A DNA stretch of 45,689 bases from Fulvivirga sp. (GTDB taxonomy: Bacteria; Bacteroidota; Bacteroidia; Cytophagales; Cyclobacteriaceae): the NCBI GenBank assembly GCA_028280565.1, contig JANQLQ010000208.1:1-45689 (forward strand), written 5' to 3'. Below, piece by piece: positions 32,224 through 43,838 of this stretch (positions are counted from its first letter, which is position 1; the number at the start of each line of letters is the position of its first letter). The notes under the pieces are model-generated. The model had not been told where the DNA came from and ran no database searches. It saw only the letters and a program-made list of their open reading frames with translations. Position numbers and translations under genes: made by a program.

Positions 32224-32248
32224 TTAGCGATTAAGTTTGATCGCTAAA
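32223..32248. promoter_or_regulatory. Inverted repeat at the araB start codon
   Basis: TTTAGCGAT (32223-32231) and its exact complement ATCGCTAAA (32240-32248) separated by 8 nt. On the coding strand the palindrome ends at the A of the araB ATG. It could be an operator for an arabinose regulator or a translation-controlling hairpin. The layout is like the ATPase gene at 22767 but the sequence is unrelated. Confidence 0.5.
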
Positions 32249-32860
32249 AAGCTTAAAAAAGAGCCATTATGAGTTTTGTGGCGTACAAATCTTTAACTCT
32301 ATTGTACATGTTAGCTTCCTGGCTTCTAAAAGATAGGTTCAATAAAAAAATAAAATAGGTATCTCCATCTTTAAGAGGCACTAAGGAATCAAGATAACCC
32401 TCGAGCAACCAAGGTATCCTGGTTACAGGCCCAATACTTACCAAAGTTGCTTATTTAATTGCCGGGCAACATCAATGGGAATTAGGGCTCATTGATCACA
32501 AAGAAATAACCAAGTGGTCAAGGACGGGTTGGAAATGAACTTCCCGGGATCTGTTGGCTGATCTTACTGTGTCTTCTTTTGGTGGAGAAAAATTAAAGTG
32601 GTCTACTGAAGAAAGGGTAAAAGTATCACATCATCATTTGGTAACACTATTTTATATTTTTACCACAAAATATATTTTTTTATATTAAAAATGGTAATTT
32701 ATTAAAATTTAGTATATTATATTTTATTAATTATACAAGAAAGTTCGTTTACATTTGATTCATAGGTTCCTATTGCAAGGACCGTAATCAACTTCGAAAT
32801 CCATGCCCTTGGGCACTCATTCTTGGTAATGCAAGGTCATGATTTTAAAACGCTGTTCAC
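32249..32860. other. Intergenic region with AT-rich segment upstream of araB and the ParB-like gene
   Basis: This 612-bp divergent gap should hold the araB promoter and that of the plus-strand ParB-like gene. Positions 32640-32760 are markedly A+T-rich. Positions 32398-32688 contain a degenerate coding-like frame, described separately. A 63-codon minus-strand frame at 32253-32444 overlaps that relic; I cannot assign it. No clear promoter boxes could be fixed by eye. Confidence 0.5.
32398..32688 (+). pseudogene. Unidentified gene relic with an internal stop
   Basis: A 97-codon stretch open except for one TGA at 32536-32538 and without a start codon. Before the stop it reads G-I-L-V-T-G-P-I-L-T-K-V-A-Y and W-E-L-G-L-I-D-H-K-E-I; after it L-L-A-D-L-T-V-S-S-F-G-G and W-S-T-E-E-R-V-K-V. 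Composition is protein-like, but I do not recognise the family. Because a minus-strand frame overlaps it, chance remains possible. Confidence 0.25.
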
Positions 32861-33871
32861 ATGTATGAAAACCATCATACACGTCTAAAGCTTGATACAC
32901 ATAAGCCTGCGGCAGCAACGAAAGGATCAATATGTTTATTTTATAAAATACAACACTATCTTTACAAGAACGTTGATAAAGATAAAATTTACCTTAAAAC
33001 AAGGCAAACCGTGAGTTCTTCTGAAAAACACCCATCTCCTCGTCTGCAAATACTTGACGAGCTAAGGAATTTTATAGTGCCCCTCTCTGCTGAAGAAAAG
33101 ACACTACTTGAAGCTAATATTCTTGACGAAGGTTGTCGAGACCCTATTGTAGTATGGGAGCACCAGGAAAAACACTATATCATTGATGGACACAACAGGT
33201 ATGGTATTTGCTTGCATCATGACCTGCCGTTCAACATTAAAGTCCTGCAGTTCTCCTCCATTGATGAGGTGAAAGCCTGGATGTTGGATAACCAGCTGGG
33301 CCGGCGTAATCTCACTCCCGACCAGTTGAGTTATTATCGCGGTTTAAAGTATAATTTAACTAAGGCTAAAAAAGGGGGATACAAGGCCCCTGTACAAGCG
33401 GGAGGTAAATCAAGTACATCAGAAAAGCTATCCAAAGAATTCAATGTCAGTGAACGTACCATCAAAAGAGATGGAAAATTCACCGAGGGTCTTGAATTGA
33501 TCGGTAAATCCAATCCTACATTAAAAAAGGATATCCTGGCCGGTAAAGTCAAAGTCAAAAAGTCAGACATTGAAACTTTACTGGAAGAAGAACGGCAAGA
33601 TTCCTTAAGGGTCTACAACGGCAAGGATATTGCCATTAAGGCGGATAAGATCAGGAAAAAGTCTTTACAGGAAAGTAAACCCCAGTCACTTCTGCAAGAG
33701 GACGCAGAAGGCAATGCTGAACCTCTTTTCCCTGATAGTGATTATCGTCTCACGCGAATTAAAGCCCAAATTATATCGGCCGTAAATCAAACTATAAAAC
33801 AAAAGGATGCGAAGTCCGTCCATACAGTGAAGGAATGGGTAAAAAAATTAGAAGTAGAGGTCCTCGGTTAA
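32861..33871 (+). CDS. ParB-like nuclease-domain protein (orphan)
   Basis: 336 aa from the ATG at 32861; the first 50 residues look poorly structured, and a GTG at 33011 (V-S-S-S-E-K) is a likely alternative start. A ParB/Srx-type N-terminal domain spans about 60-150 and includes D-P-I-V-V-W and the signature G-H-N-R-Y. A helix-turn-helix-like region follows (L-T-P-D-Q-L-S-Y-Y-R-G, L-S-K-E-F-N-V-S-E-R-T-I-K-R-D), then a lysine-rich tail. Unlike chromosomal parB it has no parA partner. Such orphans are common on mobile elements, and this one lies in AT-rich DNA beside degenerate sequence. Probably a DNA-binding protein; no link to the glycan genes is evident. Confidence 0.85.
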   Translation: MYENHHTRLKLDTHKPAAATKGSICLFYKIQHYLYKNVDKDKIYLKTRQTVSSSEKHPSPRLQILDELRNFIVPLSAEEKTLLEANILDEGCRDPIVVWEHQEKHYIIDGHNRYGICLHHDLPFNIKVLQFSSIDEVKAWMLDNQLGRRNLTPDQLSYYRGLKYNLTKAKKGGYKAPVQAGGKSSTSEKLSKEFNVSERTIKRDGKFTEGLELIGKSNPTLKKDILAGKVKVKKSDIETLLEEERQDSLRVYNGKDIAIKADKIRKKSLQESKPQSLLQEDAEGNAEPLFPDSDYRLTRIKAQIISAVNQTIKQKDAKSVHTVKEWVKKLEVEVLG

Positions 33872-33946
33872 TCCCTTCAAAAAGATCCGGGCGCAGATCT
33901 ATTGATTCCATTTAAAGACCCATTTCATTGCGTGGAAAGGCAAGTG

Positions 33947-35308
33947 TTAAATGTCACCCAGGCCAAAAACGGGTTTACGTTTGATCCATCGACCTCCTGT
34001 GAAATCCGGGATATGTTGTGGCATGCCTTGCTGTTGGATCGAACGCTCTGAAAGGGGCGTTATGGACCTCCAGGTTGCCGCATCATACACATCCAAAACC
34101 GGGGCTTCCTTTCTCCTAACGCTTTCCACGAATGCCCTGTCCAGAAAAAAGTCCATACCACCATGGCCGGAGCCCAAAGCCTTGCTTTCATACTTTCGCC
34201 AAAGCTCGTGGTCATATTTTTTCAACCAACCTTCGGCATCATCCCAGCGGTGCGGTTGGGATTGATCTTCTATGTAGATGCGCCTAGTCCCGTAATCGAA
34301 ATCTATGAGTCCTTCTATTCCCTGTACTCTAAAACCTAACGAATAGGGACGAGGCAAATTAGTATCATGGGTAAGAATGATGGTTTCCCCCCTGGCCGTA
34401 GTAATGGTCGAGGTCACTACATCACCCAGGCGCCAACTTATTTTATCGTATTCATGTTTTTCACCTCCCTTGGGGTGTTTCCGAATATAGTTTTTAAGAG
34501 AACGAGACTTGGTAGCTACTGACGAAATAGTGGTCAACCGGTTCCCCCGGTTTTGATCCATCATCACACCGACCGGGCCTAGTCCATGGGTCGGGTACAG
34601 GTCCCCGTTGCGATGGACAGAATGTTCTGTTCGCCATCTCGCTTCTCCTGCTGCATGTTCTCCAAAGGCCAGCCCCCCTTTCCCGTCATTGAATTTCACC
34701 TTTCGCAGATCATGGAGGTATCCTCCCCTAGCATGGATCAGCTCTCCAAAGAGATTGTCCCTTGCCATATTCAATACTGCCATTACATCACGTCGATAGC
34801 AAACATTTTCCAGGATCATAAGGTGAGTTCCCGTTTGCTGATGTGTATTTACGAGATCCCAACATTCATCTACCGAAAAAGCCCCGGAGACCTCTACGCC
34901 CACATAGACACCGGCCTTCATAGCATCCAAACACATCGGGGTATGCCAGGTCCAGTTCGTTGATATAACTACACCATCCAGCTTTTCCTTCTCCAGCATG
35001 TCACGGAAGGAATACTCATCGGATGCATATACTTTAGGCTGTGATAGGCTTTTGTTTTTGAAGATTTCCCGCGTCAGCTCCACGGCCTTGGGATCAATAT
35101 CGCAGATGGCAGGACAAACCACCCCTTCGAGGTCCAGTATATTGTTCACATGGGTTCTACCCCTGCCTCCTGTACCAATGAACCCGATCCTTACCGGGTC
35201 TGCTTTTCGTTTTTTTGCCTCCAAAATGGATGGCCCGGCAATCACGGAGCCGGCAACGGCTAAAGAACTATTTTTCACAAAACTTCTTCGATCAATAGGA
35301 TGGTCCAT
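33947..35308 (-). CDS. GH109-type alpha-N-acetylgalactosaminidase (Gfo/Idh/MocA fold)
   Basis: 453 aa. Twin-arginine-like leader (D-R-R-S-F-V-K) with export signal, then a Rossmann fold (I-G-F-I-G-T-G-G-R-G). NAD-dependent GH109 enzymes remove terminal alpha-GalNAc. The match to the known Elizabethkingia GH109 pattern is strong: V-E-V-S-G-A, D-E-C-W-D, L-E-N-V-C-Y-R-R-D-V-M-A, Y-P-T-H-G-L-G-P, N-R-G-N-R-L, L-T-H-D-T, G-S-G-H-G-G-M-D and S-I-T-P-L-S-E. The substrate-region Tyr/His sets lie in those blocks. It stands alone, convergent with the ParB-like gene and 641 bp from the SDR gene. With the GH20 nearby it suggests that hexosamine-containing glycans are also targets. Confidence 0.9.
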   Translation of the reverse strand: MDHPIDRRSFVKNSSLAVAGSVIAGPSILEAKKRKADPVRIGFIGTGGRGRTHVNNILDLEGVVCPAICDIDPKAVELTREIFKNKSLSQPKVYASDEYSFRDMLEKEKLDGVVISTNWTWHTPMCLDAMKAGVYVGVEVSGAFSVDECWDLVNTHQQTGTHLMILENVCYRRDVMAVLNMARDNLFGELIHARGGYLHDLRKVKFNDGKGGLAFGEHAAGEARWRTEHSVHRNGDLYPTHGLGPVGVMMDQNRGNRLTTISSVATKSRSLKNYIRKHPKGGEKHEYDKISWRLGDVVTSTITTARGETIILTHDTNLPRPYSLGFRVQGIEGLIDFDYGTRRIYIEDQSQPHRWDDAEGWLKKYDHELWRKYESKALGSGHGGMDFFLDRAFVESVRRKEAPVLDVYDAATWRSITPLSERSIQQQGMPQHIPDFTGGRWIKRKPVFGLGDI

Positions 35309-35949
35309 ATCATATTATGTTTAACTTCTAGGCCTCAAAAATGGCAAATACTGATCCATGGAAACAGCATGGGAGTGCATCTCCCCCAATGAGTAGCCTG
35401 GAGGACTTTGTTCCTGGAATTTTGCATATTGTCAAAAAACAGAATCAGAACTGCCTAAACAAATATAGTCCCTAGCTAGGAGACATATTAATTTTTACAG
35501 GTTTTATGAGTTCGATAAATGCAGAACATTTGAATATCTACTAAACATTTTCCATTCGTATTCTCACGCTTATAATGTTAAAATTATGTTACTGCTATAT
35601 CCAGTACTTTTTTTACAAAAGCCAATGCTAATTTTATGTTTATTTTAGCCACGCTCATTAAACAATGGTTGCAGGGTACTTACACCCAACAAAACTAACG
35701 CAGAATAAAACTCACCTGTGAAGAAATGAACTCGCCGTCAATCTGTGAACTCATCGAACGGCAACCTGTGCACTCAAAAAAAGAGTAATTCGTAACCAAA
35801 AACATATTAGATTCTCCATAGTAATACATTAGGCCGCTCACTGCCCAACCCCCAAGGCGAACAGGACGATGTTATCATGACGGGTTTACGATAGTAGGAG
35901 TGATTATTATTCAGCCATTGATTAGACTAAGGTTGTACAGGAGCAGGTC
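35309..35949. other. Gene-free, AT-rich interval
   Basis: 641 bp between the GH109 start and the SDR stop. Positions 35460-35720 are A+T-rich. A 44-codon plus-strand frame at 35341-35475 (starts M-A-N-T-D-P-W-K-Q-H) and a shorter one near 35726 (M-N-S-P-S-I-C-E-L) are the only ORFs I would note; neither is recognisable. It must contain the GH109 promoter. No repeat, tRNA or terminator with a clear stem was seen. Confidence 0.5.
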
Positions 35950-36699
35950 TCAAGTTGCTAAAAAACCACCGTCAACCACAAAGTTACTTCCCGTGATCCA
36001 CCCGGCATTTTCACTGAGCAAATGCAACACCGTATGGGCTATGTCATCAACAGTACCTAATCTTTTCATGGGCAATTTCCGGGAGGTTTCATCCAGGATA
36101 TCTTCGGGATTCTCGAATGCCCGGATGGAGTCCGTAAGCAAAGGGGTGACCACCTGTGCCGGGGAGACCAGGTTAATACGGATATCGGGACTGTAATCAA
36201 GGGCCATCTGCCTGACCAGCGCGGGTAATGCCCCTTTAGAAGCGGTATATGCCGGATGACCGGGAAAGGCATGCAGCGCCGCCACAGAACCCATGATCAC
36301 GACACTGCCTTTTGCTTTGCGTAAATGGGGAATAGCATATTTAAACAGATAAAAGACGGCATTGAGGTTTGTGGCAATCGTATCGTGCCAATCCTCCAGT
36401 GAAAGCTGGTCGATTTTACCGATCCCCAGCTGTCCTGCCGACATCACCACCATATCCAAGCTACCAAAAGATTGAATGGCCTCTTCTACTAATCGTTTAT
36501 TGTAACCCGGTTGTTTAACATCACCTGCCAAAAAGCGGGCATTTGACCCCAATTGATCACAAATACTCTTACCTTTTTCCGTATCGCGACCACTGAGCAT
36601 CACACAAGCTCCTTGAGCATGAAGCGCCTCGGCAACCCCTTTTCCTATGCCACTCGTTGAACCGGTGATAATAGCCGTTTTGTTCTTGAAGTAATACAT
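35950..36699 (-). CDS. Short-chain dehydrogenase/reductase (SDR)
   Basis: 249 aa from the Met at 36699 (M-Y-Y-F-K-N-K), chosen because the nucleotide-binding motif T-G-S-T-S-G-I-G then falls at residues 12-19; the longer in-frame extension is in repeat-like DNA. Classical SDR features are present: S-A-G-Q in place of N-N-A-G, catalytic Ser in M-G-S-V-A-A-L, Y-T-A-S-K catalytic pair, and C-terminal I-T-G-S-N-F-V-V-D-G-G. NAD(P)-dependent oxidoreductase of unknown substrate. Because a fucosidase and galactosidase are nearby, a sugar dehydrogenase (for example L-fucose type) is a possibility only. It is preceded by a 530-bp repeat-rich gap. Confidence 0.92.
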   Translation of the reverse strand: MYYFKNKTAIITGSTSGIGKGVAEALHAQGACVMLSGRDTEKGKSICDQLGSNARFLAGDVKQPGYNKRLVEEAIQSFGSLDMVVMSAGQLGIGKIDQLSLEDWHDTIATNLNAVFYLFKYAIPHLRKAKGSVVIMGSVAALHAFPGHPAYTASKGALPALVRQMALDYSPDIRINLVSPAQVVTPLLTDSIRAFENPEDILDETSRKLPMKRLGTVDDIAHTVLHLLSENAGWITGSNFVVDGGFLAT

Positions 36700-36730
36700 T
36701 GTTTCGTTATCATGACATATTCTAATATTT

Positions 36731-36800
36731 ATCGTCATCGTGAACCCAGCGGCAGCCTTTAGAGTTGTGGTAAGCGATCCCCCCCATTCATGGTACACGA
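36731..36800 (+). repeat. Dispersed intergenic repeat family 1, partial copy
   Basis: Starts atcgtcatcgtgaacccagc and contains taagcgatcccccc and atggtacacgaaatg, a diverged partial copy of the element at 36882-37150 in the same orientation. It lies just upstream of the SDR start. Confidence 0.6.
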
Positions 36801-36881
36801 AATGAAGTCCGTTACCGGTTTTCAAGAAGGGGATGGCTTCGTAGCCCACACATTAGCATCGCCATAACGATCTGTTTTTTT

Positions 36882-37180
36882 TCGTCATCGCGAACCCAGC
36901 CGGCTGGCCTGAGCGATGCGTGAAGCGATCCCCCGCTGGTGGAACGAGAACAGGGTCCATTCGATCACAAGAGAAGGGGGCAGCTTCCTAACCGGCCCAC
37001 CATCCACGCCTGCCTCGCGCCATAAGCGTCCCTTTGGGGCTGTGATGATTATTTTTCCCGTTTTATCATTGCCACTCCATGTATTTTGACGAAAATGGTG
37101 CCACTCGCCGTAACGATCCATTTTTATCTTGTCATTCCCACTTCAAGTATTTTTTCGCAATGTTTGCATTCGCAATAACG
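36882..37180 (+). repeat. Dispersed intergenic repeat family 1, copy B
   Basis: About 270-300 bp, inverted relative to 1-268. It contains exact 17-bp blocks at 36884-36900 and 36918-36934 shared with copy A, tccattcgatcaca, and a 3' part with two similar segments (cattgccactccatgtatttt and cattcccacttcaagtatttt). An extra 20-25 bp near 37019-37043 is absent from copy A. It fills most of the 530-bp gap 36700-37229 between the SDR and GH20 genes; nothing else is seen in that gap. Confidence 0.75.
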
Positions 37181-37229
37181 AAAATGAATCACTGTCTAAG
37201 GGATTGAAAATTGACCATTTTGTACACCA

Positions 37230-39545
37230 TCAATGACTTAACATATTTGCAGGGACTTCAACCTTTTCTCCATCTTGTAAATACTTAAACGTCAAGCCCT
37301 GTCCGCCACCGCCTTCAAAAAAGCGGATCCTGAGCGGATGCTTCCCCCTTGCCAGGACGATTTGTCCTTGCACCTCTCTCGGAGCATGGTAGCCATCGTT
37401 ATCGATCACCAACTTAGTGCCTATCTCCATGCTGCTGCCATCGTCCGATGCCAGGTAAAAGGTATAAATGTCATCCCGAGGTACCTCTATGAACCCTTCA
37501 AAGACCAAGCCTACCTGGTCTTCCCGCACATAGCCCGGGATGTTCACGAGGGGTTCAATGGTAGTTCTCTTAAGACTACCTGCTCCCAGTTCGGAAACTG
37601 AACGAAACTCGTTTTCATAGTAGTCCAGTTTAAGACCCGGGGACGTATTTTGCACTACTGCCGGCCGATAGGATTGTTTTTCAAATTTCAAATCGTACAC
37701 CGCCGCTCTCCTATTATTGACAAAGGTAGCCACTTTGAAATGCGTGGATGTGGTTACCGTTATCTCCCCTTCATACAGGCCGGACGTTACTGTCGGAGTA
37801 CTGCCGTCTACAGTATAGCGGATCTCGTCAATGATTGCCGGTTTGGTGAGATCGAGGACCGCCGAATCGATGAATACCAGCTGTTCCGGTAGGTCGGGGA
37901 TGTCTGGCAGCCGGTAATTGACGCCCATTACATCCAGGCGTTTGTACAGTTGATCTACCCTGTTTTGAAACGAAGCTTCGTTCTTATGCTGGGTCCAGGC
38001 CACTTCTGCCAGCGCCATCATCCGCGGCATAGACATGTATTCCAGCCGGGCTGGGGTGGGAATGTATTCACTCCACAGGTTGGCTTGTACGCCAATAATG
38101 CGCTCTTCATGTTTTCCCTTTAAGGCATCGGGGATGGGGTCAAATGAATAAACGTGCATGAGACTTTGGTCATCCGGGGCGTAATCAAAATAACAATGAG
38201 AAGTGGGGGTCATGATCACATTATGCCCACTCTCAGCGGCTTCCACCGGTACCCCGGGGATCCAGCCACGCCAATACATGATCGTGGTCGTAGGGTTGAT
38301 CCCTCCTTCCAGGGCCTCATCCCAACCGATCATTTTTTTCCCTTTCTTCTCCAGGATGGCTTCTACCCGTTTTACAAAGTAGCTCTGCAGCTCTTCCACC
38401 GTTTCCAGTCCTTCCTGTTTCATCAGGGACTCACATACCGGGTTTTTCCAGGTGCCTTTTTCCACTTCATCCGCACCGATGTGGATGTATTCGCCGGGGA
38501 ATAATTCCGCTACCTCACCGAGCACATTTTCTACAAATTCATAAGTACTCTCTTCACAGGGGCAAAGGGGCACCGAAAAAGTCTGTCCCCATCCGGCTCC
38601 TTCCGTACAGCTCAACTCGGGGAAAGACTCGATGGCCGCACTCATGTGACCGGGCATATCGATCTCCGGCACAATGGTAATGCCCCTGGCAGAAGCATAG
38701 GCCACCAGCTCCTTCATCTGCTCTTGTGTATAGTACCCCCCATAAACCTCTTTACCTTCCTTTTCAGTGAAAAACTCACGGGGCAGGGCAAAGTCAGGAT
38801 TGGTTTTGGCATTTTCTATGCAAACTTTGTCATGGCTATTCATGGTCCTCCAGGCCCCTTCTTCCGTGAGTTCCGGGTATTGTTTGATCTGTAGCCTCCA
38901 GCCCTGGTCATCCGTGAGGTGCAGGTGGAAACGGTTAAACTTAAAAAGGGACAACCGGTCAATAAAAGTCTTTAAGTAATCCAAGGAAAAAAAATGCCGG
39001 GACACATCCATTTGCATTCCCCGGTACACAAAACGAGGTTCGTCCCGAATAGAGACGGCCGGCACTGACCAAGGTACTTCAGCTATGTTTTCACCTTCGA
39101 CCTCTTCCGGCAGGAGCTGCCTGGCGCTTTGAACACCATATAAGATGCCCGCGGCTGTCCTAGCCCGGATCACTATATTTTTTGACGTCACGTCAAGGGT
39201 ATAGGCTTCCCTCTTACCCTCGAAATCACCATCCAGGTGCAGGAAGACCGTATTCTTGCCAGCAGAAGCGCCTACCTCGGCAGGAAGACTGAACCCTGCT
39301 GATTTTTCCAACAGGCCGGAAAGATAACTACCCAGGAAAAAAAGCGCTTCACTTTCCTGTGAAAGAATGATCCTGGTACTTTCGTCAAAAGTAAAAACGC
39401 CCTTTTGCGGTGTGAGAAATTGCGGTGCGGGGATGATCGTATAAACATCCGTGGAGTTCAATTCTTCCTCACCAGCAGAACATGAGCCTAGCGCCCAAAA
39501 AAGGATTATGCAAAATATGGATCGAAGAAACAGTCTTATCGTCAT
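37230..39545 (-). CDS. GH20 beta-N-acetylhexosaminidase with PA14 domain, lipoprotein
   Basis: 771 aa. Lipobox L-G-S-C (Cys22). GH20b N-terminal domain (about 35-165), TIM barrel with D-V-S-R-H-F-F, H-L-H-L-T-D-D-Q-G-W and catalytic pair D359-E360 in H-I-G-A-D-E-V, a chitobiase-type C-terminal sandwich (about 540-625), and a PA14 carbohydrate-binding domain at about 635-771 (L-K-L-D-Y-Y-E, Y-T-F-Y-L-A-S-D-D-G-S). It removes terminal beta-GlcNAc or beta-GalNAc by substrate-assisted catalysis. It follows the LacZ-type GH2 by 55 bp and is probably co-transcribed with it. The PA14 domain suggests binding to an insoluble or branched glycan at the cell surface. Confidence 0.95.
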   Translation of the reverse strand: MTIRLFLRSIFCIILFWALGSCSAGEEELNSTDVYTIIPAPQFLTPQKGVFTFDESTRIILSQESEALFFLGSYLSGLLEKSAGFSLPAEVGASAGKNTVFLHLDGDFEGKREAYTLDVTSKNIVIRARTAAGILYGVQSARQLLPEEVEGENIAEVPWSVPAVSIRDEPRFVYRGMQMDVSRHFFSLDYLKTFIDRLSLFKFNRFHLHLTDDQGWRLQIKQYPELTEEGAWRTMNSHDKVCIENAKTNPDFALPREFFTEKEGKEVYGGYYTQEQMKELVAYASARGITIVPEIDMPGHMSAAIESFPELSCTEGAGWGQTFSVPLCPCEESTYEFVENVLGEVAELFPGEYIHIGADEVEKGTWKNPVCESLMKQEGLETVEELQSYFVKRVEAILEKKGKKMIGWDEALEGGINPTTTIMYWRGWIPGVPVEAAESGHNVIMTPTSHCYFDYAPDDQSLMHVYSFDPIPDALKGKHEERIIGVQANLWSEYIPTPARLEYMSMPRMMALAEVAWTQHKNEASFQNRVDQLYKRLDVMGVNYRLPDIPDLPEQLVFIDSAVLDLTKPAIIDEIRYTVDGSTPTVTSGLYEGEITVTTSTHFKVATFVNNRRAAVYDLKFEKQSYRPAVVQNTSPGLKLDYYENEFRSVSELGAGSLKRTTIEPLVNIPGYVREDQVGLVFEGFIEVPRDDIYTFYLASDDGSSMEIGTKLVIDNDGYHAPREVQGQIVLARGKHPLRIRFFEGGGGQGLTFKYLQDGEKVEVPANMLSH

Positions 39546-39568
39546 AGTTCTTTAATTAATAAAAGTAT

Positions 39569-39590
39569 CCGCGTAGCGCGTTTTTCGCGG
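39569..39590 (-). other. GC-rich inverted repeat between GH2 and GH20
   Basis: CCGCG...CGCGG arms (39569-39573 and 39586-39590) with an internal GCGC, in the 55-bp gap; on the minus strand a short T-rich stretch follows. It could be a weak or partial terminator, or a processing stem. Weak evidence. Confidence 0.3.
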
Positions 39591-39600
39591 TTTCTAAGAT

Positions 39601-42777
<3,177 letters not shown>

Positions 42778-42798
42778 CTAGTTTTGAAGATGAAAGTA

Positions 42799-43692
42799 TT
42801 AATAATTATGCGGATGATAGGTATTTTCGATGGTTCCGTCTTCGTATAGATCGAGAATAGCATAGCCCGGGGGTGTTTCTTTTACCCAATATTTTTCAGC
42901 CGATTCCTCATCTCCATCTTCCCACCAAAAACCGCTCATTGCCCCGTTACAAAAATACTGTACGTTGTTATACACTACATAATCCAAGAGGTGTATATGC
43001 CCGCTGACGCAGGTAATTTTTTTGTCCTTATGTTGATAGAAAAGATCTGTCATGTAATCCCGGTCGGAATGTGTGCCCCCGTTTACACCAAGTATAGGGT
43101 AATGCGACATGAACAGCACATTGCTACCCGGGTGGAGTTCTGCCAGGTCTGATTGCAGCCACTTACGCTGTTCTTCGTCCAGGGAACCGGCGTTTTTATT
43201 ATTGCTGTCAAGAATGACAAAATGCCAACCTTTCTTGTTGAAACTGTAGTATCTCCCGGGGATTTCCAACTGTTTGACCGCGTAGTCTTTTCCATACATA
43301 GGATCGTTCTTGGCAGGAGCGGCCCACCACATGTCGTGATTGCCCAGGCAGCTATGGATTTCGTACTGTGTTATTTCTTTTCTAAGTTCTTGCCAGATCG
43401 TCCATTGTTCATCTACTCTTTCTCTTTTGATATGGGAATAATCTGCCGCATAAATTGTATCGCCACCATTCAGAAAAAAGTCTACCCGGTGTCCTATGAT
43501 GTCCTGCAGGCACTTCCTAAACCTGGTAGGCGCATTGTGTTCGGGACGGATATGCACATCTGTGATGTGGGCGATCCTCAAACTTTTCTTACTCTTTTTA
43601 CCAGGTTTCGGAGCGGCGTCAAGCACTCCCGGGATTAACATTGCCCCTGCCGAGGCCAATCCCGTTTTTGTAATGAGTTCTCTTCTTTTCAT
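42799..43692 (-). CDS. Calcineurin-like metallophosphoesterase, Tat-type leader
   Basis: 297 aa from the Met at 43692 (M-K-R-R-E-L-I), preferred over a Met 30 bp upstream because the twin-arginine then sits at the N-terminus. The leader ends near D-A-A-P. Dimetal motifs occur in order: D-V-H (I-T-D-V-H-I), G-G-D-T, G-N-H-D-M, M-S-H-Y-P and S-G-H-I-H. That is a complete active site of an exported phosphodiesterase/phosphatase. It lies 30 bp before the LacZ-type GH2. An exported phosphatase in a glycan locus may remove phosphate decorations, but it could also simply scavenge phosphate. Confidence 0.92.
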   Translation of the reverse strand: MKRRELITKTGLASAGAMLIPGVLDAAPKPGKKSKKSLRIAHITDVHIRPEHNAPTRFRKCLQDIIGHRVDFFLNGGDTIYAADYSHIKRERVDEQWTIWQELRKEITQYEIHSCLGNHDMWWAAPAKNDPMYGKDYAVKQLEIPGRYYSFNKKGWHFVILDSNNKNAGSLDEEQRKWLQSDLAELHPGSNVLFMSHYPILGVNGGTHSDRDYMTDLFYQHKDKKITCVSGHIHLLDYVVYNNVQYFCNGAMSGFWWEDGDEESAEKYWVKETPPGYAILDLYEDGTIENTYHPHNY

Positions 43693-43702
43693 TGATTTGC
43701 TA

Positions 43703-43801
43703 TTACCACTCTTGATTGGCATTTTGGGATAGTTGGCAGCCCATTGCCGCCAGGAGCAATGAAAAATGGCGCCACGATTCTGAAACTTGCTTCCTGGTCA
43801 T
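43703..43801 (-). CDS. Possible 32-aa lipoprotein-like ORF
   Basis: ATG at 43799-43801, TAA at 43703-43705, 10 bp before the phosphoesterase start. The product begins M-T-R-K-Q-V and has a hydrophobic run F-S-L-L-L-A-A-M-G-C that resembles a lipoprotein leader, then only 11 more residues. It may be a tiny lipopeptide, the leader relic of a lost gene, or chance. Confidence 0.22.
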   Translation of the reverse strand: MTRKQVSESWRHFSLLLAAMGCQLSQNANQEW

Positions 43802-43838
43802 ACCTATTTTCTTATATTTCCCATTCCTGTATTTTCTT

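Noticed and set aside
32253-32444. 63-codon minus-strand ORF 29 bp upstream of araB
   Set aside because: Unrecognised, overlaps an opposite-strand coding relic, and has no supporting start signal; not enough to call a gene.
35341-35475. 44-codon plus-strand ORF between GH109 and SDR
   Set aside because: Composition is plausible, but there is no homology I recognise, no coupling to a neighbour and no clear ribosome-binding site.
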